A stretch of 64,000 nucleotides of DNA from Kocuria coralli (GTDB lineage: Bacteria > Actinomycetota > Actinomycetes > Actinomycetales > Micrococcaceae), in assembly GCF_008831305.1 (NCBI RefSeq), contig NZ_ML708618.1:1-64000 (forward strand), read 5' to 3'. The position numbers and the translations under genes were made by a program. Under the pieces are notes generated by a model, which was not told the DNA's origin, searched no databases, and worked only from the letters and a program-made list of their open reading frames with translations. Positions 44,496 to 53,816 of this stretch are shown one piece after another. Positions within the stretch are counted from its first letter, which is position 1; each line of letters begins with the position of its first letter.

Positions 44496-46223
44496 TCAGC
44501 GGCCGCCCCTGAGCCCGTCCATGAAGGCCCCCAGCGCACGGCCGCCGTCCTCGATGCCCCGGAGCAGTCCTTGCGGGTTCTCCGCGCTGCTGCCCCAGTA
44601 GCTGACCGTGAACTCGTAGCTGTCCGGATGGTTCACGTAGCCCACGCCGAACCCCTCGGGGGTCGTGGGCGCGAAGGCGTAGCGGGACATCGCATCCGGG
44701 TTGCCCAGCGAGGTCGTCGACAGGAAGTCATGCCTCAGGGTGCGCAGGGCGTCGCCGTCGAAGAATGCGGGGCGCGTCCCCGTACGCCGCGCGGTCAGTT
44801 CGAGGCCCAGCAGGTGCCGGTCGATCCCCTGACCGGACTTACAGGCCTTGACCCATTCCCGGTGCTTGTCCAGGGCGGCCGTGAACTGGCCGGCTCCGGC
44901 CGCGCCGGCCACCAGGCTCGCGATGAACTCCACGGCCTCGGCCGTGACGGGACGCAGGCACTCCGTGCGTCCGGCCTGGTACTCGCGCATGTCCACGGCC
45001 TCGTAGACACTGCGCGCCTTGCCGTAGACGGCCAGCTGGGCGTAGAGCAGGATGAACTGCTGGAGGGCGTCGTCGCTGACCTTGAAGTCCAGGCCCGCGG
45101 TGGAGATGCGGGGCACCTTGATCCGTTGCAGGTGCAGGTTCTCGGCCTGCCTGCGGTAGTCCTCGAGCTCTTCTTCCACCCGGTGACGCAGCTCCTCCCC
45201 CGTTTCCCAGGCGAGTTCCTCGTACACCAGCTCCGCGGCCGGCCCTGCGGAGGGGACCTCCAGCTCCTGCATCCGGCTGATGGCGGCCCGTACCGTGGCG
45301 CCGTCAGCCGTGCTGTGCTCGAAGTGGATGCCCATCCAGTCATCGGCCAGGCACACGTCGTAGGTGACGGGCTTGTAGATCCAGGTCTGGTCCGGCTCGA
45401 AGGCCATGCGGTGCAGGTGGTCCAGGTTGTCAGCGGGCTCGTCCATGAGGCTCACGACGAACAGCAGGCGGGTGAGCCGCTCGTAGACCTGCGCGTTGCG
45501 CGGTGAAGCGGTCAGCTCCTCCAGCAGGCCCGCGGCCGTGCCGCTGCCGAGATAGGAGACCGCCGTGAACGGCAGCACGGGTCCTCCGGCGCCTTCCCCG
45601 CTGTCGCTCTCCGCGATGAGACGCTGCAGGGCGTCGCGCAGGGAATCGACGGAGACGGGCTGCCCCTCCTCATCGGCGATCCCGACGGCGAACATCCTCC
45701 CCCGGTGGACGATGCCGATCTCGCTGCCGGCGGCAGCGGTCTCGGGGAAGCGGACCTCGTCCCGGTCCGCCTGCGGATGCCGGGTCCCCCCGCGGAGGCA
45801 TTCCCACTGACGCATGTCGACCTCCGTGCCCCGCCCGTCCACCTCCTGCGGCGTCTCGCCCCGCACCTCGGCCAGGTGGATCGCGGCGACGCGGTAGATC
45901 AGCTGGGCGGCACGCCCGCTTCCCGGTGCGCCGAAGTCGCCGACGATCTGGAAGCCGACATTGCTCGTGAGCGCCAGGGGGGTCCTGGCTTCCAAGTACC
46001 CGTCCGTCCAGGCCTCGGACAGGTAGCTCTGCCCCCGTTCCGCCTCCGAGTCGGCGAACTCCCGCAGTTTCTCCTGCAGCAGCGGGCCGTCGGTCCGGGA
46101 GAAGTCCTCGACCGAGGCCTCGATCCCAGCACGTGCGGGCTCCGACGTGAGCGGGCCCGTGGCCTCCAGGAAACGCCTGAGCGTCGTGTCCAGGTCAGGG
46201 ACGGGTAGCGATGTGGCGTTCAT
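44496..46223 (-). CDS. Choline/carnitine O-acyltransferase family protein
   Basis: This 575-residue protein starts at the ATG with AAGGAC 7 nt upstream. It shows the family's general base in HFEHSTADG (His303) and the STTS segment (502-505) that binds CoA or the quaternary ammonium substrate. These enzymes move acyl groups between CoA and carnitine or choline and are mainly eukaryotic, so a chromosomal bacterial copy is uncommon. It is next to ndk, with no carnitine or choline transport genes nearby. The substrate is uncertain. Confidence 0.85.
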   Translation of the reverse strand: MNATSLPVPDLDTTLRRFLEATGPLTSEPARAGIEASVEDFSRTDGPLLQEKLREFADSEAERGQSYLSEAWTDGYLEARTPLALTSNVGFQIVGDFGAPGSGRAAQLIYRVAAIHLAEVRGETPQEVDGRGTEVDMRQWECLRGGTRHPQADRDEVRFPETAAAGSEIGIVHRGRMFAVGIADEEGQPVSVDSLRDALQRLIAESDSGEGAGGPVLPFTAVSYLGSGTAAGLLEELTASPRNAQVYERLTRLLFVVSLMDEPADNLDHLHRMAFEPDQTWIYKPVTYDVCLADDWMGIHFEHSTADGATVRAAISRMQELEVPSAGPAAELVYEELAWETGEELRHRVEEELEDYRRQAENLHLQRIKVPRISTAGLDFKVSDDALQQFILLYAQLAVYGKARSVYEAVDMREYQAGRTECLRPVTAEAVEFIASLVAGAAGAGQFTAALDKHREWVKACKSGQGIDRHLLGLELTARRTGTRPAFFDGDALRTLRHDFLSTTSLGNPDAMSRYAFAPTTPEGFGVGYVNHPDSYEFTVSYWGSSAENPQGLLRGIEDGGRALGAFMDGLRGGR

Positions 46224-46342
46224 GGGCAGTCCTTCACTGGGCACCGGGGTGATCTTCCCCACCATTGTGGCCTTGAACGTCCCCGTTGTCCGTACCTGCC
46301 GGCCCACGCCCTTCCGCATGTCTCCGCCGGCCCCGGCGCGGA

Positions 46343-46777
46343 CTACTTCCCGTGCTGGGCCCGCCACTCCAGCTCTGCCCGGTACCGCTCAGCGTTCTCC
46401 CGGTCCATCTGGGCGCCCTTGCGCACGGCGTACCACCACAGCAGCACGAACAGGGCCCCCAGGGCGAACATCGCCGGCAGGAGGAACCCGGTCAGCACCA
46501 TCACGACCTGCAGCACCCACCCGGCCGGGTACCCCCACGGTTTGCGCAGCACGGCGCAGCACAGGATGAACAGCAGCGCCAGCACGCCGCTGCCGACGAG
46601 CACCCACAGCCGGTGGGGATGCTCGGGCCCCCACAGGCCGAAGACCGCGAGCCCGCCGAAAAAGACCACGAAGGCCTCCATGGTCAGCACCGTCGAGCTG
46701 AACATCATCTTGATCGAGCGTGGTTTCTTGGGCTGGCCCGGTCGCCATTCGCGCTGGGCTTTCGTCATCCGTGCCAT
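46343..46777 (-). CDS. DUF4233 membrane protein
   Basis: This 144-residue protein has four transmembrane helices (TVLTMEAFVVFFGGLAVFGL and others) and basic ends. It matches the DUF4233 proteins that follow folC in actinobacteria. It starts 4 nt after the folC stop and is probably translated from the ileS-folC transcript. The function is unknown. Confidence 0.9.
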   Translation of the reverse strand: MARMTKAQREWRPGQPKKPRSIKMMFSSTVLTMEAFVVFFGGLAVFGLWGPEHPHRLWVLVGSGVLALLFILCCAVLRKPWGYPAGWVLQVVMVLTGFLLPAMFALGALFVLLWWYAVRKGAQMDRENAERYRAELEWRAQHGK

Positions 46778-46781
46778 GCCG

Positions 46782-48161
46782 TCACTGCCTCAGGGTTCGT
46801 CGAGCGGCACCGGCCACGGTCACGGAGCCGGTGATCAGTACGGTGGACTCGCCCTTCTCGGCATCCTCGGTCCGTGCGGCTTCGAGGGCCTCGGCCACGG
46901 CGTCGTCGACCGTCTCCGCCACGTGCACGGAGCCTTCGGCGAAACCCAGCTCCACGGCCACCCGGGTCAGGGTCTCCGGGGCCAGGGCGCGGGGGGAGTC
47001 CGAGGCCGTGAACCACCACTGCGCGTCCAGGTGCGCGTAGCCGTCCAGCAGTGCCTGCAGGATCCCGTCCACGTCCTTGTCGCCGAGCACTCCGAGGACG
47101 CCGTAGAGCCGCTCCGGGTGGAAAGTCTCCACGAGCGCTGCGGCCGAGGCCGCGATGCCGTGGGGGTTGTGCGCGGCGTCGACCACCACGGGGGGCGAGG
47201 GCTGCATCAGCTCCAGGCGGCCCGGGGAGGTCACCGCCCCCAGGCCGTCGGTCACGATCCCCTGCCCCAGGGGTTTCTCCCCGCCGCCCACGAAGGCTTC
47301 GACGGCGGCGATCGCCAGCGCGGCGTTCGACGCCTGGTGCTCGCCCAGGACCGGCAGCAGGAGGTCCTCGTAGGTTCCGGCCAGGCCCCGCACGGTGATC
47401 TGCTGACCGCCCACGCCGGGCAGACGCTGCTCCACGCCGAACTCGACGCCCTCGAACCGGAACTGCGCCCCGAGCTCCCGGGCCCGCTCCAGGAGCACCT
47501 GCGCGGCATCCGGATCCTGGGCGGCGGAGATCAGGAAACCGCCCGGCTTGATGATCCCGGCCTTCTCCTGGGCGATGTCCTCGACCGTGTCGCCGAGCAG
47601 GTCCGTGTGGTCCAGGTCGATCGGGGTCACCACGGACACGGCGGCGTCGGCCACGTTGGTCGCATCCCATGAACCGCCCAGGCCCACCTCGAGCACCATG
47701 ACGTCGACCGGCGCGTCCGCGAACACCGCGAAGGCCAGCACGGTCATCAGCTCGAAGTAGGTCAGCCGCGGCGCCCCGGCTTCGGTGAGCCGGGCGTCGA
47801 CGACGGCCACGTACGGCGCGATCTCGTTGAAGACGCGGACGAAGGTCTCCTCGGTCACCTCCTCACCGTCCACCGTGATCCGCTCGGTGACCCGTTCCAG
47901 GTGCGGTGAGGTGTAGCGCCCGACCCGCAGGTCGTGGGCCAGCAGCAGCGCCTCGATCATGCGCGCGGTCGAGGTCTTGCCGTTGGTCCCGGTGATGTGG
48001 ATGACCGGCGCGGACCGATGGGGGTCGCCCAGGATCTCGACGGCCTGCTGCATCGCGTCGAGCCGCGGTGCCATCTTGTTCTCCGGCGCCCGGTCCAGCA
48101 GCAGCTGATAGACGTCCTCGACCGTGGCGGCCTCGGGCAGTTCACGTGGATCGATGCTCAT
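46782..48161 (-). CDS. folC: Folylpolyglutamate synthase / dihydrofolate synthase
   Basis: This 459-residue Mur-ligase-like enzyme has the P-loop TGTNGKTS (57-64), the ERITVDGEEVTEE omega-loop region and VGLGGSWDATNV. It adds glutamate to dihydropteroate and folates. Its ATG lies one base after the ileS stop. Confidence 0.95.
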   Translation of the reverse strand: MSIDPRELPEAATVEDVYQLLLDRAPENKMAPRLDAMQQAVEILGDPHRSAPVIHITGTNGKTSTARMIEALLLAHDLRVGRYTSPHLERVTERITVDGEEVTEETFVRVFNEIAPYVAVVDARLTEAGAPRLTYFELMTVLAFAVFADAPVDVMVLEVGLGGSWDATNVADAAVSVVTPIDLDHTDLLGDTVEDIAQEKAGIIKPGGFLISAAQDPDAAQVLLERARELGAQFRFEGVEFGVEQRLPGVGGQQITVRGLAGTYEDLLLPVLGEHQASNAALAIAAVEAFVGGGEKPLGQGIVTDGLGAVTSPGRLELMQPSPPVVVDAAHNPHGIAASAAALVETFHPERLYGVLGVLGDKDVDGILQALLDGYAHLDAQWWFTASDSPRALAPETLTRVAVELGFAEGSVHVAETVDDAVAEALEAARTEDAEKGESTVLITGSVTVAGAARRTLRQ

Positions 48162-48162
48162 G

Positions 48163-51100
48163 TCAGTTCACCTCCGGGGCTGCGGCACCGGCGGCGACGC
48201 CGGCGCGGTCGCCGGTGGAGCGCTGCACCGTCACCCCCGCCTGGCCGTCCACCGCGGGCTCGAGAACCAGGTCCACGGTCAGGGTCTCGTTCGTCACCAG
48301 GTCGCGGTTGGCCTCGAGGGCGTCGAGTACCGTCCGGGTGTCGGTGACCACGGTGCGGATCCGGTCGGACACATTGAGCCCGGCGTCCTTACGCGCCTGC
48401 TGGATGGTGCGGACCATGTCGCGGGCGACGCCCTCGGCCTCGAGCTCGGGGGTGAGCTCGGTGTCCAGCATCAGGAAACCGCCGCCGGGCAGCACGGAGA
48501 CCGCCCCGGAGCCGGCGTCGTCGGAGACCACGGTCTGCAGCTCGAACTCGCCTTCGGCCAGCTCGACGCCCCCGGCGGTGACGGTGCCGTCGTCGGCGAT
48601 GCTCCAGTCCCCGGATTTCGTGGCCTTGATGACCGCCTGGACCCCCTTGCCCAGCCGCGGACCGGCGGCACGGGCATTGACCTTGAGCTGCTGGGAGATC
48701 CCGAAGTCGGCAGGGCTCGCGTCGTCGGCGTCCAGCAGGGTCACGGACTTGAGATTGAGCTCGTCGGCGATGATCTGCTCGAAGGTCCCCGCGAGTTCCC
48801 GCCCGCCGCCGACGGCGACGGTGAGCCCCGCCAGCGGCTGGCGGACCCGCAGCTTGTGGGCCTTGCGCAGGGCCGAACCCGCCGAGGCGACCACCCGTGT
48901 GGTCTCCATGAGCTCGACCAGGCGCAGGTCGTCCTCGGCATGGGGGAACCGGTTGGCGTCCGGCCAGTCGGTCAGGTGCACCGAGCGGCCGCCGGTGAGT
49001 CCCCGCCATACCTCCTCGGTGATCAGCGGCAGCAGCGGCGCCGCGATCCGGGCGGTGGTCTCCAGCACGGTGTAGAGCACGTCGAAGGCCTCGGCGTCCT
49101 CGTCGAAGAACCGGTCGCGGGAACGGCGCACGTACCAGTTGGTCACGAGCTCCATGTGGTTGCGCAGGGCCTCCGCGGCCCCCCAGATGTCGTAGTCGTC
49201 GAACTTCTGCCCGACCTCGCGGACGGCGGCGCCGGTGCGGGTGAGCACGTACCGGTCCATGACGTTCTCGGACTCGAAGCGCTGCGAGGCCTGGTACCCC
49301 GCGCCGCCGTGAGCCGCGTTGGCGTAGAGGCTGAAGAAGTACCACGTGCTCCACAGGGGCAGCAGCATCTGCCGGGTGGCCTCCCGGATGCCCTCCTCCG
49401 TGACGATCAGGTTCCCGCCGCGCAGGATCGCGCTCGAGAGCAGGAACCAGCGCATGGCGTCGGCTCCGTCGCGGTCCAGGACCTCGTACACGTCCGGGTA
49501 GTTGCGCAGCGACTTGGACATCTTCTGCCCGTCCGAGCCCAGCACGATCCCGTGGGAGATCACGTTGCGGAACGCCGGACGGTCGAACAGGGCCGTGGCC
49601 AGGATGTGCAGCGTGTAGAACCAGCCGCGGGTCTGGCCGATGTACTCCACGATGAAGTCACCCGGGTTGTGGGTCTCGAACCACTGGTCGTTCTCCATCG
49701 GGTAGTGCACCTGGGCGTAGGGCATCGACCCGGAGTCGAACCACACATCCAGCACCTCGGGCACGCGGCGCATGACGGCCCCGGCGGCAGCGGCCTCCGG
49801 GTCCGGGTGCGGGCGGGTGAGGTCATCGATCCACGGCCGGTGCAGATCCACCTCGCAGTCGGCGTTCACCGGGAGCCGGCCGAAGTCGGCCTCCAGGTCC
49901 GCGAGCGAGCCGTAGACGTCACGACGCGGGAACCGCGGATCGTCCGACTCCCACACGGGGATCGGCGAGCCCCAGTAGCGGTTGCGGGAGATCGACCAGT
50001 CGCGGGCGTTCTCCAACCACTTGCCGAACTGCCCGTGCTTGACGTTGCCGGGGATCCAGTTGATCTGCTCGTTGAGCTCCAGCATCCGGTCCTTGAACCG
50101 GGAGACCTCCACGAACCACGAGTCCACGGCGCGGTAGATCAGCGGGTTGCGGCAGCGCCAGCAGTGCGGATAGGAGTGCAGGTAGGAGTCCTGCTTGACC
50201 AGCAGCCCGCGCTCGCGCAGGTCGCGGATGACGGTGCGCGAGACCTCGGGGTCGAACACGTTCAGCCCGGCGATCGGCCCCAGCGGAGCACCCTCGGCCA
50301 GGGCGGGATCGCCGAGCCACGGAAGGAACTGCCCCGAGTCGTCGACCGAGAGCACGACGGGGATGCCGTATCCGGCAGCGGCCTTCTGATCGTCCTCGCC
50401 GTATGCGGGGGCCTGGTGCACCAGGCCCGTGCCGTCGGTGGTGGTCACGTAGTCGGCCACGATGATCTGCCACGAGTTCGCCACGTCCTGCCCGGGAGCC
50501 GGGTCCACGAGCGCCGTGGGCAGGTTGCCCAGGTAGTCCCACAGCGGTTCGTACCGCAACCCCTCCAGGTCCGCGCCCGTATACCGGGCGGCGACGGCGG
50601 CCTCGGCAGCCTCCGCGTCCTCGTAGCCCAGGGCTTTCGCGTGCGCCGCCAGCAGGGCCTCCGCCAAGAGGAAACGACGCCCCTCCAGCTCTCCCGCGCC
50701 GGGGACGAGGACGTAGCCGATCTCGGGGCCTACGGCCAGGGCCTGGTTGGTCGGCAGCGTCCACGGCGTGGTGGTCCAGGCCAGCGCCTCGGACCCGGCC
50801 AGTTCACCGGCCAGCTCGGGGGTGGCCGCCGCTGCGGCGTCGTCGTCGACCTTTCCCCCGCCCGCGATCTCGCCGGTCAGCCGGAAGGCGACCGTGACGG
50901 TCTGGTCGGTCCGGTCCTGGTAGACGTCGTCGTCCATCCGCAGCTCGTGGTTGGACAGGGGCGTCTCGTCCTTCCAGCAGTACGGCAGGACCCGGTAGCC
51001 CTTGTAGACCAGCCCCTTCGCGTCCAGCTCGGCGAAGGCGTGCATGACCGACTCCATGTACTCGACGTTGAGCGTCTTGTAGTCGTTGTCGAAATCCACC

Positions 51101-51573
51101 CAGCGCGCCTGGCGGGTGACGTAGTCCTGCCATTCGGTGGCGTACTTCATCACGGATTCCCGGCAGGCGTCGTTGAAGCGGTCGATGCCCATGGCCTCGA
51201 TCTGCTTCTTGTCGTTCATGCCCAGCTGCTTCATGGCCTCCAGCTCGGCCGGCAGCCCGTGGGTGTCCCAGCCGAAGCGGCGCTCCACACGGCGGCCCTT
51301 CTGGGTCTGATACCGGGCCACCAGATCCTTGGCGTAGCCGGTCAGCAGATGCCCGTAGTGGGGCAGGCCGTTGGCGAAGGGAGGGCCGTCGTAGAAGACG
51401 AACTCGTTGGAACCGTTCTCCCCGGCCTCGCGCTGGTCGATGCTGGCCTGAAAGGTCTGGTCCTGGTTCCAGTACTCCAGCACGCGCTCTTCGATCTCCG
51501 GGAAACGCGGGGATGCGGGCACGGCGTGCGCTTCGGTATTCGTGCTCGCCTTGGGATACAGCGGCTGGTTCAC
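48163..51573 (-). CDS. ileS: Isoleucyl-tRNA synthetase
   Basis: This class I synthetase of 1136 residues from the GTG at 51573 has HYGH (72-75) for [13 protein letters not shown], an editing domain, and [10 protein letters not shown] choose the GTG because the AAGGA site 9 nt upstream is the one sequestered by the T-box leader; a TTG at 51612 and an ATG at 51591 lack a ribosome site. It is of the long eukaryotic-like (mupirocin-tolerant type) length. It heads the ileS-folC-DUF4233 operon. Confidence 0.95.
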   Translation of the reverse strand: MNQPLYPKASTNTEAHAVPASPRFPEIEERVLEYWNQDQTFQASIDQREAGENGSNEFVFYDGPPFANGLPHYGHLLTGYAKDLVARYQTQKGRRVERRFGWDTHGLPAELEAMKQLGMNDKKQIEAMGIDRFNDACRESVMKYATEWQDYVTRQARWVDFDNDYKTLNVEYMESVMHAFAELDAKGLVYKGYRVLPYCWKDETPLSNHELRMDDDVYQDRTDQTVTVAFRLTGEIAGGGKVDDDAAAAATPELAGELAGSEALAWTTTPWTLPTNQALAVGPEIGYVLVPGAGELEGRRFLLAEALLAAHAKALGYEDAEAAEAAVAARYTGADLEGLRYEPLWDYLGNLPTALVDPAPGQDVANSWQIIVADYVTTTDGTGLVHQAPAYGEDDQKAAAGYGIPVVLSVDDSGQFLPWLGDPALAEGAPLGPIAGLNVFDPEVSRTVIRDLRERGLLVKQDSYLHSYPHCWRCRNPLIYRAVDSWFVEVSRFKDRMLELNEQINWIPGNVKHGQFGKWLENARDWSISRNRYWGSPIPVWESDDPRFPRRDVYGSLADLEADFGRLPVNADCEVDLHRPWIDDLTRPHPDPEAAAAGAVMRRVPEVLDVWFDSGSMPYAQVHYPMENDQWFETHNPGDFIVEYIGQTRGWFYTLHILATALFDRPAFRNVISHGIVLGSDGQKMSKSLRNYPDVYEVLDRDGADAMRWFLLSSAILRGGNLIVTEEGIREATRQMLLPLWSTWYFFSLYANAAHGGAGYQASQRFESENVMDRYVLTRTGAAVREVGQKFDDYDIWGAAEALRNHMELVTNWYVRRSRDRFFDEDAEAFDVLYTVLETTARIAAPLLPLITEEVWRGLTGGRSVHLTDWPDANRFPHAEDDLRLVELMETTRVVASAGSALRKAHKLRVRQPLAGLTVAVGGGRELAGTFEQIIADELNLKSVTLLDADDASPADFGISQQLKVNARAAGPRLGKGVQAVIKATKSGDWSIADDGTVTAGGVELAEGEFELQTVVSDDAGSGAVSVLPGGGFLMLDTELTPELEAEGVARDMVRTIQQARKDAGLNVSDRIRTVVTDTRTVLDALEANRDLVTNETLTVDLVLEPAVDGQAGVTVQRSTGDRAGVAAGAAAPEVN

Positions 51574-51581
51574 GGCTTGCG

Positions 51582-51830
51582 GTCCTTGCATCGGCTCATC
51601 GTCTGGCTGCAAGGACGCCGTCCGCCGGGTAGCGGACCACGCGGTACCACCTCGCTTGCACCGGTTCCCCCGGCCACGACGGCGATGCCGCTGAGGGGCC
51701 GGAGCAGCAGATGCCGCTTCATGGGGGCTGTCACGGGCCCTTCCCGTCCGGTTCTACTGAGGACCGCGGTCCCGTTCTTCCGGAGAGCTCCCCGGTGATG
51801 GCCGGATCGGTGCTCAAGTCAGGGCCAAGT
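51582..51830 (-). promoter_or_regulatory. ileS T-box riboswitch, translational type
   Basis: The T-box core AGGTGGTACCGCG lies at 51640-51652 on the minus strand. Upstream is a short stem I with an ATC specifier candidate (CCATCACCGGGGAGC). Downstream, GTCCTTGCA (51608-51616) is the exact complement of TGCAAGGAC (51582-51590), which contains the ileS ribosome site. Uncharged tRNA-Ile should free that site. The left boundary is approximate. Confidence 0.93.
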
Positions 51831-51959
51831 GTACGTGCTCGGTGAGCCGTCCGCACACGCTGCCGCATGTACCGTCCACGGGCCGTCCGTGAAGCATCCC
51901 AGAGCTGTGGGAGCATAGACGCCTGTTCCCGTCCCTACGTCTTGGGAGGCCGCAGCCTC

Positions 51960-52865
51960 ATGGCCCAGCGCATCGTCCGCGTCACCTGTCCCGATCGCCC
52001 CGGTCTGGTCGGCACCATCACCACCGCGTTCGCCGACCGGGGGATGAACATCCTGCAGCTGGACCAGTTCACCGATGCCGACGCCCTCCCCCAGACCGCC
52101 GCACCCGTTCACGGATCCTCCGGCGGATCGTTCTTCTTCCGCGCCGTCGTCGACTCCCCCGCCGACCGCACCCCCGACGACGAGGCCGCCGACGCCGAGT
52201 TCCGCCGCCTGCGCGAGCGCCTCATGAACTCGGTGGACGAGTCCACCGTCGAGATCCAGCCCTATCCGTCCACGCTGCGGGTGGCCGTGCTGGCCTCGAA
52301 GACCGATCACTGCGTGGTGGAGATGATCCGCCGCGCCCAGACGGGCCAGCTCTCCGGGGAGGTGGTCAAGGTCGTGGCCAACCACGATGTCCACGGTGCG
52401 CTGTGCGACTTCTACGGTATCGAGCACGTGGTGGTCCCCAACGCGGACCTGTCCAAGGAGGAGCACGAGGCACGGGTGCTGGAGGCCGTGGGCGACGACG
52501 TCGATGTGATCGTGCTGGCCCGGTACATGCGGATCCTCAGCGAGAGCTTCCTGGTCAAGGCCCCCTGCCCGATCATCAATATCCACCACTCGTTCCTGCC
52601 GTCGTTCATCGGCGCCAACCCGTACCAGCGGGCCCACGACCGCGGGGTGAAGATGATCGGCGCCACCGCCCACTACGTCACGGCGGATCTGGACGAGGGC
52701 CCGATCATCGAACAGGACGTGGTGCGCGTGGATCACCGCCATACCAAGGACGAACTGGTCAAGTCGGGTGCCGACGTCGAGCGCAGCGTGCTCTACCGGG
52801 CGGTCAAGGCCCACTGCGAGGGCAGGATCTTCCTGGACGGGGACCGCACGGTCGTCTTCGGCTGA
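51960..52865 (+). CDS. purU: Formyltetrahydrofolate deformylase
   Basis: This 301-residue protein has an N-terminal ACT domain (RVTCPDRPGLVGTITTAFADRGMNILQLDQF) and a formyltransferase-like hydrolase domain with INIHHSFLPSFIGANPY and ATAHYVTADLDEGPIIEQ. It hydrolyses 10-formyl-THF to formate and THF. The ATG follows GGGAGG. It is divergent from ileS. Confidence 0.96.
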   Translation: MAQRIVRVTCPDRPGLVGTITTAFADRGMNILQLDQFTDADALPQTAAPVHGSSGGSFFFRAVVDSPADRTPDDEAADAEFRRLRERLMNSVDESTVEIQPYPSTLRVAVLASKTDHCVVEMIRRAQTGQLSGEVVKVVANHDVHGALCDFYGIEHVVVPNADLSKEEHEARVLEAVGDDVDVIVLARYMRILSESFLVKAPCPIINIHHSFLPSFIGANPYQRAHDRGVKMIGATAHYVTADLDEGPIIEQDVVRVDHRHTKDELVKSGADVERSVLYRAVKAHCEGRIFLDGDRTVVFG

Positions 52866-52894
52866 GCCGCCCGGGGCAGACATCGAAACATCGG

Positions 52895-52957
52895 CGCTGA
52901 ACCCTCGCGGTTGTCCCGCATCAAACGTTGATGCGGGACAACCGCGAGGGTTCAGCG
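52895..52957. terminator. 30-bp perfect inverted repeat between purU and the SDR gene
   Basis: Arms 52895-52924 and 52928-52957 are exact complements around acg. The GAACCCTCGC core matches the hairpins at 43918 and 61170 while the inner stem differs with compensating changes. It lies between convergent genes. Confidence 0.85.
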
Positions 52958-52980
52958 TGTAGAGGGGACCACGACGGCGT

Positions 52981-53772
52981 TCAGCTCTCGCGGATCACCT
53001 TGTGCTGAGCGGCCTGCGCCACGGGGCGCATGGTGATCAGGTCCAGGTCCACGTGGTGCGGGAGGTTGACGGCGTAGGCGCACACCCCGGCCACATCCTC
53101 CGCGGTCAGGGGCTTGCTGACCCCGGCGTACACCTTGTCCGCCGCGCCCTGGTCCCCCAGGCGCCGGAGGGAGAACTCCGGGGTCCGCACCATGCCCGGG
53201 GCCACCTCGATCACGCGGATATTGTGCTCGGCCTCCTCGAGGCGCAGGGCCTGGGTCAGGGCGCGCTGCGCCGACTTGGCGGCGTTGTACCCGCCGCCGC
53301 CCTCGTAGGCGTGCTCGGCGGCGGTCGAGGTCAGGTTGAGGATCGTCCCCTCGCCGTTCTCGCTCAGGGCGGGCAGGAAAGCCCTGGTCAGGCGCATGGT
53401 GCCCATGACGTTGACCTCGAACATGAACTCCCAGTCCTGGTCCTTGGCCTGGCCCACGGAGTCCGTGCCGCGGGCGCCCCCGGAGACGTTGACCAGCGCG
53501 TCCACCGTCCCCCGTTCCTGGAGGACCCGGTCCCGCAGCGCCTCGACCTGGGCGGGGTCGGTGATATCGGTGGCTGCCGGGATCGCCCCGGTCTCCTGCG
53601 CCAGCGCCTCGAGTCGCTCGGCCCGCCGCGCCACGGCGTAGACGATCCAGCCGTCGGCGCGCAGCCGCCTCGCGGTGGCCTCGCCGATGCCGGTCGAGGC
53701 GCCGGTCACCACGGCAATCAGCTGGCGTCCGTCGTCGTTGGTCTTGATCACTTCAGCAGCAGTCCCAGTCAT
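52981..53772 (-). CDS. Short-chain dehydrogenase/reductase
   Basis: This 263-residue SDR has the cofactor motif TGASTGIGEA, DITDP for adenine binding and the catalytic YNAAKSAQ with Ser in LTSTAAEHA. An Arg-rich stretch after beta-2 (ARRAERL) suggests NADP(H). It is similar to the YdfG/serdh-type group acting on 3-hydroxy acids. It lies 44 nt downstream of the DASS transporter in the same direction, so it may share its transcript. Confidence 0.9.
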   Translation of the reverse strand: MTGTAAEVIKTNDDGRQLIAVVTGASTGIGEATARRLRADGWIVYAVARRAERLEALAQETGAIPAATDITDPAQVEALRDRVLQERGTVDALVNVSGGARGTDSVGQAKDQDWEFMFEVNVMGTMRLTRAFLPALSENGEGTILNLTSTAAEHAYEGGGGYNAAKSAQRALTQALRLEEAEHNIRVIEVAPGMVRTPEFSLRRLGDQGAADKVYAGVSKPLTAEDVAGVCAYAVNLPHHVDLDLITMRPVAQAAQHKVIRES

Positions 53773-53816
53773 GTCCTCAACGCTACCTTCGCCGTGCCGG
53801 CCGGCCCAGGCGGACC

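Noticed and set aside
48124-51798. 1224-codon open frame on the + strand opposite ileS
   Set aside because: It is antisense to a canonical IleS, is rich in Gly/Val/His/Asp typical of the complement of high-GC coding DNA, and has no ribosome site or domain.
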